This document shows positions 20,476 through 30,438 of a stretch of 64,000 bases of DNA, piece by piece. A program made the position numbers and the translations under genes. The DNA comes from Zingiber officinale. Its lineage: Eukaryota > Streptophyta > Magnoliopsida > Zingiberales > Zingiberaceae. Positions within the stretch are counted from its first letter, which is position 1. Every line of letters begins with the position of its first letter. Where the stretch lies: positions 9,757,705 through 9,821,704 of the forward strand of contig NC_055987.1 of NCBI RefSeq assembly GCF_018446385.1, read 5' to 3'. The notes below the pieces were generated by a model. That model had not been told where the DNA came from, made no database searches, and was given only the letters and a program-made list of their open reading frames with translations.

Positions 20476-20905
20476 CGAGCAGGTGTCTTTAGTGGCCCAT
20501 ATTGATCGGATGGAGGGACTTACCTTCCCAGACGATTGGAGGACGACGTTGACGGAGTTTCTGTGATCGGGAGCTACACCGTCTGACCGAGAGGAGGCCC
20601 GCTTATTAAGAAAGAGGGTTGGTCAGTTTACCCTGATCGGAGATCAGCTCTACAAGAAGACTTTCTCTAGGCCCCTACTTAAATGCATCTAGTCGGAGGA
20701 TGCCGACTACATACTACAGGAGGTACACTAAGGGTCCTGTGGAGGACACCCGGACGACCGCTCATTGGCAAGAAAGATTATACTTGTCGGATACATCTAG
20801 CCGACCCTCCAAGAGGACGCCGCTCGGATGGTAGAAATAATGAAAGACTTGAGGGGTTAAAGGGATGTCGTGCAGTCGAAACAGGACAATAATGTCGCAC
20901 AACAG
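20476..20905 (+). pseudogene. Tat integrase N-terminus, truncated
   Basis: A linker is followed by LYKKTFSRPLLKCI, HPDDRSLARKIILVGYI and PTLQEDAARMVEIMKDLRG, matching the zinc-binding start of gypsy integrase. The CC pair and the whole catalytic core are missing: similarity ends about 20870. No 3' LTR follows. Confidence 0.65.
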
Positions 20906-21129
20906 ACGAAAAGAATTTGGTACTAGTTGAGGGAGAGGAACGCGGAAGTAGTTACAAACTTCAAGGACAAAGGGGTGGATAGGAAATCGCAGGTCAGCCA
21001 CAAACTGGTCTCAGAACAAGCAGATGGTGACGGTCGGCGGGTAATTTGGCCGATCGGACGAAGAAGCCAAAATAATCTCATGATCATAAGGGATTTCAAA
21101 GGTGTTTCTAAGACTTTCAGCGTCACCCG
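20906..21129. other. Junction sequence, nothing recognised
   Basis: Lies between the truncated Tat integrase and the truncated gag of element A. No coding frame of note. Probably deletion-scarred element sequence. Confidence 0.4.
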
Positions 21130-21899
21130 CATCGGACCGTCCTTTTGTTGCGTTGGTGTTTTCTTGACTGCGATCTAAATTTATTAGTTTTAATAAATTT
21201 ATTTAACTTCCATACCAATAGTGCCACTTCAGTTTTATTGATAGATGCTTTAGAATTGGGATCGTCCATCTCGGCTTGTAGAGCAACATTGAGATTTGCC
21301 TTCTCTATTTGTTTAGGTTCTGCAATTCGAGACTCGTGAAGTTCAAATGTAGAAAATAAATTGTCCTTAGAGATGTAGTATGCATCTACTAAGGACGCTC
21401 ATTCTGGAGATCTTGGGAAGGCGTTGAGCGCGTACCAGATCGAGTCTTAGTTTGTTACCGATTCTCTGAGGTTGTTCAGTTGCGCTATCAACACCTTAAT
21501 TCTTGCTTGAAGTTGTGCTACCTTTTCGCCGTTACTCATCTGGAGATTTGTAAACTGAGTCCGGAGGATGTCCCGCCTTGCTAACTTCACTTCTGAGGTG
21601 CCTTAATGGAGCTCCAAGAATTTCTCCTAGAGGTCTTTGGTGGAGTCATAGCTTCCTATCCGACTTACCTCCTAGGGCAGCAGAACACTGAGCAGATGAA
21701 ACTCGGCTTTTCCATTGGCCACGAAATCGACTTGCTCCTTCTTCGTCCACTGATACTCTTTTTTGTCTTTTGGAGTTGTAAAATCAAATTTCATAGTTAG
21801 AAGAATGTCAAAATTCATTTTAAAAAATACCTCCATTCTTCGTCTCCATGTAGCGAAGTCTCCGTCGAATTTTGGGGGATGAATGTTTATTCCGGCCAT
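21130..21899 (-). pseudogene. SIRE-like copia element A, gag N-terminal part (truncated)
   Basis: Starts at ATG 21899-21897, 50 bp inside the primer-binding site. MAGINIHPPKFDGDFATWRR, MEVFFKMNFDILLTMKFDFT and VANGKAEFHLLSVLLP are the typical opening of copia gag of the SIRE/Maximus kind. Stops begin at about 21670. Farther on, LQAEMDDPNSKASIN-like and KTEVALLVWKLNKFIK-like text can still be followed to about 21170. The element ends there without pol or a 3' LTR. Confidence 0.75.
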
Positions 21900-21949
21900 C
21901 GTCTTGATCTTAATGCTTCAATCAGCAGTCAGTCCTTCTGAGGTGGTCT

Positions 21950-21964
21950 GGCTCTGATACCACT
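21950..21964 (-). promoter_or_regulatory. Primer-binding site of element A
   Basis: On the minus strand AGTGGTATCAGAGCC follows the LTR end directly. This is the initiator-methionine tRNA complement used by most plant copia elements. Confidence 0.8.
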
Positions 21965-22938
21965 TGTTGGTACAGCGGGACGGGCAAGAGGAGAGGGGCG
22001 AATTGCCTGTAAACAAAAAGTACCCTCCTCAAACTTTCAACTCTAAAATAATAGCAACAAGAATAATAAGAAAATAAAATAAAGTAGAATAACAGAAAAG
22101 AAAGAAGACTCAATGATTTTGACTTGGTTACAACCAAGTAGGTTGTTAATCCAAGGCGGTTGGAAAGTGCACTAGAAAAGTCTCCTTCACTGTAGGCGGA
22201 GAAGCCTTTTTACATACTAAGAAAGCACAAAAGTTGATAAGAATTGAATGCTGAGTTGAATGAATAATTACCTAGCTCCAGGGGCCTTTATATAGTTCTT
22301 GGAAAACTTATCTCGAGCCTTGAGGGTGCCTCCAACGAGGTTGAGGGCGCCTCCAGCCGAGGTGAGAGGATAAGACTTTATCCGCACGCAAACAGTCGAG
22401 TTGACCCTATTGAGGGCACCATCAACAGTGTTGAGGGTGCCTTCAATGTTGAGGGTGCCTTCAATGTTGAGGGTGCCTTCAATGTTGAGGGTGCCCTCAA
22501 CAATGTTGAGGGCGCCTTCAATGTTGAGGGCGGCCTCAACACTGTTAAGGGCGCCTTCAACGGCTTCTTCAGCTTGTCTTCATCTTCGCGAAGGCTTCCG
22601 AAGTTCTGATTGCTTGGGTGATTGCGGCCAACCGAAATAGAGCTCATTCAAACTCAATTTTCGGCCTTCTCCTCGAGCAGGCTACCATCCCGGCTTCTCA
22701 TCCCTCAAACGTCGCACACGTTCTTCTCGTCCATCGGTGTACTCTTCCGTAGCTCTTTCATCCTTCGGACGCACCGAGCCTGTCAGCTCTCTTCCCGTGT
22801 CGTGCTTCTCGCTAGCTGCGTCTTCCGCTCGACTTCCTGCGCTCCTAAGCTCCTGCACACTTAGACACAAGGATCAAATAACAAACAAGACCTAACCTAA
22901 CTAAGTTGATCACATCAAAACAACCACGGGGTCCAATA
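21965..22938 (-). mobile_element. SIRE-like copia element A, 5' LTR
   Basis: Minus-strand LTR of 974 bp from TATTGGACCCC (TG has become TA) to CTGTACCAACA. The first 350 bp are strongly similar to the LTRs of elements C and D. A TATA box (minus ACTATATAAAGG, 22285-22296) lies just after the palindrome module. It abuts a broken protease frame of element B at 22939, so either it inserted there or a deletion joined them. Confidence 0.8.
22315..22570. repeat. LTR module of GTTGAGGGYGCC words
   Basis: About nine copies of a TTGAGGGTGCC / TTGAGGGCGCC word spaced 18-30 bp, with the inverse GGCACC and TCAACA in between. The clearest hairpin is at 22415-22441: GGCACC ... TCAA ... TTGA ... GGTGCC. It occupies the same slot as the TCGGTCGACCGA module of element C. 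Confidence 0.85.
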
Positions 22939-23459
22939 TCTATGTGCTTAATTAAGCATTCCGAAGATAAGAACCTAACCTTATATCAGAAGCACACAAT
23001 TGACTGGTGCTAAGGAGATTGTATTTGAGATTTTCAACAAGTAATATTTTGTTAATAATAAAATCAGTTTTGAATTCAATATTACCTATATCAATTATCT
23101 TGAGTTTGTCATTATTTCCAAAGGCAACTGTTCATAAGCTTTTGTATCTTAATTGAGTGAATTTAGTGTAATTCCCAGTCATGTGTTTGAAGTAACTACT
23201 ATCCAATATCCACTTGGTTTCCTCATCAGAACCTTAAGAAATGAATATTGACTTGTGGCTTGATTCGGGTTCAGTCTCATCTTTTGATTCGTTCTCTAAT
23301 TCTGTTTCATAAGCCATCAGCACGAGGTAGTTGGAGTGCTTTAGTTCTCCGCCATCTGATTCATCTCTTGATGATTCATCCCACGTTGCTTTGAGGGCCT
23401 TCTTCTTCTTTAGATTCGAACAGTCAATCTTGTAGTGCCCCTTCTTGTTGCACCCAAAG
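22939..23459 (-). pseudogene. SIRE-like copia element B, gag end and protease (right half, split)
   Basis: Reading minus from 23459: the rest of a zinc knuckle (CNKKGHYKIDC), a Lys-rich and acidic tail (LKATWDESSRDESDGGELKH), then the copia protease start KWILDSSYFKHMTGN, VAFGNNDKLKIIDIGNIEF and ILLVENLKYNLLSTSQLC. The family DSG reads DSS here. It stops at 22939 where the LTR of element A begins. The 5' half of this element is at 43018-44948, on the far side of the 19.5-kb insertion. Confidence 0.8.
23455..23459. repeat. Target-site duplication CAAAG, left copy
   Basis: CAAAG precedes the LTR start at 23460 and is repeated at 43013-43017 just after the other LTR. The host codons for the gag zinc knuckle (CFGC) run across this site. 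Confidence 0.9.
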
Positions 23460-23689
23460 TGTTGGGGCAATTTCCCTAGGTCAAGTTTGACCAGTTTGAC
23501 TAAGCTAGAGTTAGGTCAAGCTTGAGTCGGGATTTGAGTTTTGATGTTTGACAATATATGGAAATTGCTAGGGCAATTATCCGTTTGACAATATATGGAG
23601 ATTGCTGGAGCAATCGTCCGATCGTGGAGATGGTCAAGGAATTGACCAGGTTGATGAGAAGACAAGTCAAGTGGGTTAATGTTGACCAG

Positions 23690-24320
23690 AGACTTGACCG
23701 AGTAAGTCCTAACTGGAGTTTAGGCAATGGGTAAGTCCTAACTGGAGTTTAGGCATCTGGGAAAGTCCTAACTGGAGGTTAAACAAGAGAGAAGTCAAGT
23801 AGGTCAAGGTTGATAGGAGACTTGACTAGGTAAGTCCTAACTAGAGTTTAGGCAATGGGAAAGTCCTAACTGGAGTTTAGGCATCTGGAAAAGTCCTAAC
23901 TGGAGGTTAGGCAAGAGAGAAGTCAAGTAGGTCAAAGTTGACAGGAGACTTGATTGAGAAAGTCCTAATTGGAGATTAGGCAAAGGTAAGTCCAACAGGA
24001 AGGTTGGCAAGAGTGAAAATCCAAGTAAGTCAGTGTTGACCAGACTTGGTGGTGAAAGTCCTGATAAGTGAGATCAGGCAATTGGAAAGTCCTAGTATAG
24101 CTAGGCAAAGGGAAAGTCCTGGTGAGGAGCCAGGCAACTGGAAAGTCTAAGTGTGATCTTGGCAAAAGGAAAGTCCTAGTGAGGAGCCAGACAATTGGAA
24201 AGTCCAAGTGTGATCTTGGCAAAGGAAAAGTCCTGGTGAAAAGTCAAGCAATTGGAAAGTCCAAGTGTGATCTTGGCAAAGCAAGTCCTAGGGTGATTTG
24301 GCTAGGAGAACCCGACAACT
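23690..24320. repeat. Array of short hairpins with covarying stems, 5' LTR copy
   Basis: Units of about 27-32 bp share a linker (GGAAAGTCC on the left, GGCAA on the right) around a small hairpin. Stems differ but stay paired: CCTAAC/GTTAGG (23895-23911), CCTAAT/ATTAGG (23964-23980), CCAAC/GTTGG (23992-24007), CCTGAT/ATCAGG (24060-24078), CCTAG/CTAGG (24091-24105), CCTGG/CCAGG (24118-24134), CCAAG/CTTGG (24204-24219). Larger hairpins with GTCAAGT/ACTTGAC arms lie between groups. Confidence 0.85.
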
Positions 24321-24514
24321 AGGTTGAGGCCGATGGAAGCTCCAGAAGGCAAGGCATGAAGGATGGGGAGATATTTGAGGGACACAAGGCTGATGGAGGA
24401 GGCTAGTTTGAGGTTGGTCGGGTGAGGCCAAATGCTAGGCATGGTGGCCCAATAGGTCACAGTTGACCGAGAGTTAGGTTGGGAGTTTGGACTTGAGTTT
24501 GAGTCAAGTCCAGG

Positions 24515-24900
24515 CTGGTCTATCGATCGGGCGATCGATTGAACCAGGGTTCAATCGATCAGTGAATCGATTGGAGTTTGCTGCGAAGGAAGAAATGGCC
24601 CAATCGATTGGTCGATCGATTGGGACCATATTTCGTGAGCACAAAGCCCTTCCCAATCGATCAGGCGATCGATTGGGAGCTGCCAATCGATCGGTCGATG
24701 GATTAGGTAGGGGTGTTCTCGCACGATCGTGAGAAGCACAGAATGCTTCTGGATCGATCCACCGATTGATCCAGATGTTCCCAATCGATCGGTCGATCGA
24801 TTGGGATTCGACCGTTGTGTAGGTTGCAGGTGTTGGATGGCTAGGATTGTGCGGATGTGACGTGGCAATCGATTGGGGTTGATCTCAATCGATTGGGAGC
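24515..24900. repeat. CAATCGATC hairpin module upstream of the TATA box, 5' LTR copy
   Basis: About eight near-palindromes, best at 24781-24804 (CCAATCGATC ggtc GATCGATTGG). One copy, 24751-24772, has GGATCGATC / GATTGATCC arms instead. Open frames across it, including a 162-codon minus-strand one, are rows of RSIDRS-like peptides from stop-free palindromes and not genes. Confidence 0.85.
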
Positions 24901-25375
24901 ACTGTATATAGCCTGAGCGGAGCGTTTTCTTCACTAGATCTTTGCGATCTTCTGCGCGATTCTTCTGCGACTTCTCTACAGCTCTCTCCATCAGTCTTGA
25001 GAATTCTTGGAGGCACGTCCAAGTCAAGAGGCGAGTCACAACAAGAAGAAGAAGCTAGGGTTAGAGTTTACTATACAAATCTTGTAAGATCTCCCTTGTA
25101 TTTGCTTCTCGTTATATTCTTGTTGTATTATGAGCTTGTAAGGCTTCTCCGCCTTCAGTAGTTACCATAAAGGAGTGGTTTTTATAGTGGAGGGTGTGTG
25201 AGTGTGTAGATCCTTGGACTAGTCACCTCTTCTTGAGGTGGATACCAAGTAAATCTACTTGTTAGCGTCGTGTGTGTCTTGTACTTGTATTTCCGCTGCA
25301 TATCATCATCAAGACGACGCAAGGAGCACGACGAAACGCTATTCACCCCCACTAGCAGGCACAAAGGTCCTAACA

Positions 25376-25390
25376 ATTGGTATCAGAGCG
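25376..25390 (+). promoter_or_regulatory. Primer-binding site of the gag-only element
   Basis: ATTGGTATCAGAGCG starts immediately after the LTR and matches the complement of the initiator-methionine tRNA 3' end. Confidence 0.85.
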
Positions 25391-25447
25391 AGGCCGCTCT
25401 TCTACAGACTAACCGCCAAGAGAGCAAGAAGCTAGAGGAAGAAGAAG

Positions 25448-27098
25448 ATGGAGAGTGAAGGACCTCTCGGATGGGACATCCGGATTCCTCCGCCATACGA
25501 CAAGGAAGACTTCACCTTTTGGAGGAATTGGCTGGAGACATGGTTCCAAATGGATTGGAACCAATGGGTTGTTTTGAGTGACCCATTTGAAGCTCCTACG
25601 GACAAGAAGGGTAAACGCCTCCGACCTCGGCATTGGACTGAAGAGCAACGAGAGCAGTCGGAGGCGGACAAGGAGGTAATGAAAATTTTGCATAATTTAC
25701 TACCTTCTAATATTTTGTTGAGTGTAGGTGAAATCACAAATGCAAGTAATCTTTGGAAAAAGATCATTGCCTATCATGAAGACCCTACACAAGTCCAAGG
25801 AGTGGAAGAGCCCAAGGAGAAGGGCTCATTGGTCCAAGAAGAGAAGGACTAATCCGATATTGACACGAGGTCAACATCCAAAGAAGAGGAGGAAGAAAAG
25901 ATGCAATCTGATGTTGGCGAGAGGTCAACATTCGAGGAGGAAAAGGAAGAGAAGGAAGAGGTGGAAGAGGTGGAAGAGGAGAGATCTTCCACATCCTCAA
26001 TAGATGAAGAAGTGGAGGAGTCCATATCCTCAAGTAAAGAGAAAGAAATAGAAGATGATGCCACCTCCACAACACAAGATAAATCAAATGGAGGATTGAG
26101 TGCTACCCCTACAAGCAAAGGTATAGAAATTTACATTGTAAATAATAAAAATCATATCATTTGTTTTGAGTGTAGGGAGCATGGGAACTACAAGAGTAAG
26201 TGTCCCAAATTGGCCAAGAAGAAGGGCCAAGTAGCACCCAAGGGCAAGGAAAAGCTCAAGGAGACAATCCTCACAACAAAGAGAAGCAAGGAACACATTG
26301 TGTGTTTCTTGTGCAACCAAAATGGACATTATCGAAGTCAATGTCCAAAGGGGAAGAAGTCAGTTAAAGTCAAAGGAGGAAGCACAAATCAAGGGGGAGC
26401 TTCTAAGAGCAAACCCAAGGTAACTTTTAATAGTGTAATTCCTTTGAGTCATGATAAAATGCATGTTAGAAATAATTCTTATCACTTTAATGTAAATTAT
26501 CATGAAAATAGAAAGCATGATAGCTTTAAGGGAAAATACATTCCTCCTCATGCTAGAACTACCATACCTAAGGTTAGGAAGGTAGATAACAATTTAGGCA
26601 ATAACTTTAAGGATTTTAGATACATGCCTAAATATAGAAATATTCAAGGATTCGATAAAAAACCAAAAATCTAAGGATTTATAGAGTGAAAACCAAGTAT
26701 TGAGGACAAGACTTGATAGTTTAGAAAGGACCTTAGTAAGAATGGAAAACATGCTTAGGGTTCAAAATGAGCATCACCTAGGGAGAACTAGACAAGAGTC
26801 ATCCAATGACTATAGAGGTTTGGGATACAAACCCAAAGCCAAGAAGGATGTGACTTCCTTTCATAGGGTTCCACATAGCTATGGAACCAAACCTAGGACT
26901 AGTGGTCAAGCTAAAAGTACAAGAGAAGTTGTCCCTAAGAGTACTTTTGCAAAGACCAATGTGACTAAGACTTCTAAGAAGTCTAATAATGTCACAAAGA
27001 AGGTCACAAGGGAGGTCATCCCTAGAGTTGACTTAGTAAAGGTGACTAAGGCTCCAAAAATGCCAAACAAAGTCACAAAATGTTACAAGGGGAGTTAG
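25448..27098 (+). CDS. Gag of the gag-only element, interrupted
   Basis: Opens at 25448 (MESEGPLGWDIRIPPPYDKE; FWRNWLETWFQMDWNQW). A TAA at 25850-25852 interrupts it, but the same frame resumes (MQSDVGERSTFEEEKEE and a long acidic run). Two zinc knuckles follow at about 26162 and 26302. The first reads CFECREHGNYKSKC, with Asn where CCHC needs His; the second, CFLCNQNGHYRSQC, is intact. The frame breaks in an A-rich stretch near 26660 and continues in another frame with a short coiled coil (VLRTRLDSLERTLVRMENML) and a basic Thr/Lys-rich tail. Gag forms the particle and binds RNA. The start context and the single stops suggest recent decay. No pol follows. Confidence 0.75.
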
Positions 27099-27375
27099 CC
27101 CTAGGAGTGACCTAGTAGAAGTGGCTAAGGCTTCTAAGAAGCCTAGAAAGGTTCTTAGGAAGGTATCTAGGGAAGTTATCCCTAGTGAGTACCTAGAGCA
27201 TCCAAGGAGCACCAATAGGTATTGGGTTCCTAGGAACATATTCTCTACACCCTAGATGAGTTTAGAGAGTGTCAACTCCAATTGGAAAGGTAGTTAACCC
27301 AACCTTGGTAAAGTTGACACTTGAGAGCATTTTCAAAGTTATTGTTAACTTTTGAAAATGAAAAGGTTTATTGGG
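27099..27375 (+). other. Gag tail remnant and start of the non-coding region
   Basis: A last in-frame stretch ends near RYWVPRNIFSTP at about 27218-27252, resembling the NLYWVPKTYLI end of the gag of element D at 63.38 kb. The sequence then turns non-coding. Confidence 0.45.
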
Positions 27376-28290
27376 TTACTCTTTGAAAGAGTGATATATG
27401 TGACAAAATTTGAAGAATTGAACTCAATCTAAATTGGCATACTTAAGAAAAGTATAAGAAAAATTGAGTTAGAATTTTGATACTTTCTTAAGGAATTAAG
27501 AGAAAGCTCATGCTTTAATCAAATGTGATTAAGCCTTGAAGGGCAAAAAGGTGCCAAGTGTGAGGATTTGAAATTAGGTTAAATTAGCACACTTGAGAAA
27601 GCAAAAGTAATGTCAAATTTAGAATTCGGCATTTTCTTATGGAATTAAGGGAAATGTAAACTTTAATCCAAAATTATCACTCTTGGAAAGAGTAACAAGT
27701 GCCAAATCTTAAGGAATTATGGTTGAATTAAATTGACACAATGTGAAGAAACATAAGAAATACCAAATTGGAGTTTTAATATTTTCTTAGGGTAATTAAA
27801 GGAAAATCTAGGTCCTAATGTAAGATGTTTACTCCTTGCAAGAATAAGTTGTGCCAAACTTTAAGAAATCACACTTAATGTAAGTTGGTACACTTGGAAA
27901 AATGATAAGAAATGTCTAGTTGAGATATTAGTATGTTCTTGAGGGATTAAGAGCAACATTAAGTTTCAATCTAAATGTTTGATCCTTAAGAGGAGTAATT
28001 TGTGTCAAAGCTTGAGGAGTTGAATTTAATTTAAATTGACACATTTAGAAAATGATAAGAAATGACAAGTTGGAATTTTGGCATTTTCTTAGAAGGTTAA
28101 AGGCAAATCTAAGCCCTAATTTGATTTCATTTACTCTTTGAAAGAGCAAAATGTACCATACTTTGAGGAATTTATTTAATGTAAAATGGCACAAATTTAG
28201 AAAGGGAAAAAGAAATATCAAAATTGGGTTTGACACTTTCTTGATGAAATTGGGCAATCTAGGATTTAATTTTAAGGTTTAGCTAAGGTT
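27376..28290 (+). repeat. Imperfect tandem array, about 150-bp units, six copies
   Basis: Units begin near 27376, 27530, 27677, 27831, 27981 and 28131. Each has in order: a CTCTTGAAAGAGT-like small palindrome, a GTGCCAAA word, GAGGAATT, an AATTGGCACACTTGAGAAA block, AAGAAAT, a TTGGAATTTTGACATTTTCTT block, GGAATTAAGGGAAA and a CTTTAATC word. Divergence between units is high (roughly a quarter of sites by eye). Confidence 0.7.
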
Positions 28291-28646
28291 TAAGGATACT
28301 TAGATAGATTATCTAGGTATATTTTGTTTATGCTAAAATGCCATGATTGTTTGCCCATAATATGTCATGACATCATATTTATTTTTTGCATTCATGATTA
28401 ATATGAAAAATATAAAAATACCATGTCATGTCATACATACATCATGTAACTATAAGAAATTTTCTTTTGAGAATTCTTTCTTTTTGATGTATGTCATAAC
28501 ATATCATGCATTATGTAATTTGCTTGTAATTAAGGACAAAAGATATTTACTAAGAATGGTAAATATCCCAACAAGTAGGATTATACCAAATGACATCCTA
28601 GGTGGATGATCATAAGTTTCATAATGCCTAGATAGATATGCATGAT
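28291..28646 (+). other. Internal non-coding sequence of the gag-only element
   Basis: AT-rich with CATGTCATG-like words; no gene seen. Broken at 28646 by the Athila-type insertion and continued from 39190 or 39195. Confidence 0.6.
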
Positions 28647-30438
28647 TGGTGTTAACCATTTTACATGTCACTTGACACATCAAATTAATAAAGATTGAAA
28701 CTCATTGTAATTAAAGCAAACACGTGTAGTAAAGAGTCCCAAGTCATATTTTTCCAAGGTTAACTAGTTAATGTGTGCTAATTCTAAAATTGGTTCCAAT
28801 CAAGTTATTACGTTAACAAAATCAATTTAACTTTTCCATTTAATTCACACTTCAAATTGAATGCTTACAAGATCACAAATAAATCAAATAATGTCCATTC
28901 TTACCTAATCATGATTAAACTTCTCCTCATCACATTTTCACAACTAATTGAGCATTATTAATTCAAATTCTTCAACCAAACTAATTTACCGATCTCATAC
29001 ATGTTCAACAACTTTCCACTGAGGTAAACAATCAATAACTCACATTAACATCCAACCTTAAATCTTCTTAATAGTGATAATGAATCCAAGATATAAAATA
29101 ATTGTTTTCCTAGACTTTGAATTGGAATTAAGCCTTAACTTGTAGAAACTGAAACATATAATGAAAAAAACTAGAATTAGATTGCAACAAAGTTAGAAAC
29201 TAAACTTGACTAATCATTACAAAAGTCTAAGGTATCAAAATTTCATATCAGGAATTAGAAATCAGGCATGGGGTTTGCAAAGAAAATTCAAACTAAAACT
29301 GAAACAACAAATGGAACTCAACGATTAAAGTGCAAGCTACCTATCAGATCTTCAGATCTGAGCAAAGGCAAACACAATTCTAAAACAAAATGAAAGAAAA
29401 CTAAACCCTAGCATTCCACAAACTCCAAACCAAAACCAATCTTCTCTATTCTGCCGTAACAACAGAAATGCATCAGAAACCTCCCCTCAACACCCAACAA
29501 CGATCACTAAGCTTACAACTATCATCAGAAGGCGCACACGGCTCTTGGAAACCTCCCCTCAAGCTCACATCTATCTAATAAACTCACCAGCCGAAGAAAA
29601 CAGAGCATGGATCTGTTATTCACAAACCAATCCAATTGATCAGATTGAGCTAGCTTGCTATGGAATGACGATCGAAAAGATGATCAGAAGCTATCGGAAA
29701 CCTCCCCTCAAGCTCTGGTGACTGTGAAAATCGCTGAACAAGAAACCTCCCTTGTTCAGGATCGCGACGATGAACAGACCCACGGCGTGCCGAGAAACCT
29801 CCCTCAAACACTCTCTGATCGCCGGAAGATGGACGTCGTCAGCTCAGAATCGTCGTCGTCGGAGAAGAAAAAGAATCGAATCTGGAATTGAAGAATGGGA
29901 ACTCGACGCTGCGACGGAGAAGATGAAGACACTGTAGAAGAAATCGCGACCGAGCCCAAGGAAGCACTGTAGCTTCTCAAACGTTTTAAACCTCTCCTCA
30001 TTTGATCGGACGATCCGGATTGATTTGGGCTGGATCAACGGTTGGATCATCTCGGATCTGAATCAAAACTTCCGGATCTTCATCAATGGACTGGATCTGC
30101 TCCTCATTAGGTCGGATGGACCAGATGCTTGACGGATGGCTCAGATATGCTTGATTGTAGATGAACGGTCCAAATAGCTCCAAGGTATAATCGCCTCATT
30201 AAGCCCTTGATTAAAGTCCAAATGCGGTCTGATTTGATCGGGTCCATGACCCTTTTGATGTCTACAAAATAAGAATCAAATATTAGCACCAAATACCATG
30301 AAAATTAGCTAATTTGTAATTAGGTCCAAAATCAAATGCAATATTGAGATATGATGTAAAATGGTAGATTAAGCTATAAAAATATCATTAAAACATGCAT
30401 TATGAATCAAGATAATATAGCCAAAATCATGGTTATCA
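28647..30438 (-). mobile_element. 3' LTR of the Athila-type element
   Basis: On the minus strand TGATAACCATG to GGTTAACACCA. Contains five copies of a GAAACCTCCC(CTCAA) word on the plus strand between about 29475 and 29805, and a short frame (MLWNDDRKDDQKL...) that recurs in the other LTR because the LTRs are duplicates. I do not consider that frame a gene. Confidence 0.8.

Larger units (their letters stand above)
23460..25375 (+). mobile_element. 5' LTR of the gag-only element
   Basis: 1,916 bp, TGTTGGGGCAATTT to GGTCCTAACA. Contains two different palindrome arrays (about 23690-24320 and 24515-24900), then TATATA at 24905-24910. An R-like region follows with GATCTTTGCGATCTTCTGCG, and the end CTATTCACCCCCACTAGC resembles copia LTR ends. 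Confidence 0.9.

Noticed and set aside
23690-24320. Possible CRISPR-like array (regular linker and variable inserts)
   Set aside because: The variable parts are self-complementary hairpins 15-19 bp long within a eukaryotic LTR duplicated at both ends of the element. Spacer size, context and duplicated order do not fit CRISPR.
24551-25039. 162-codon minus-strand frame with Ser/Ile/Asp/Arg repeats
   Set aside because: It runs through the CAATCGATC palindrome module and the LTR leader. The peptide repeats arise because the palindromes lack stop codons in all frames.
29655-30292. Short frames repeated at 38406-39043
   Set aside because: They are duplicated only because the two LTRs of the Athila-type element are copies. 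They have no conserved domain and overlap one another.
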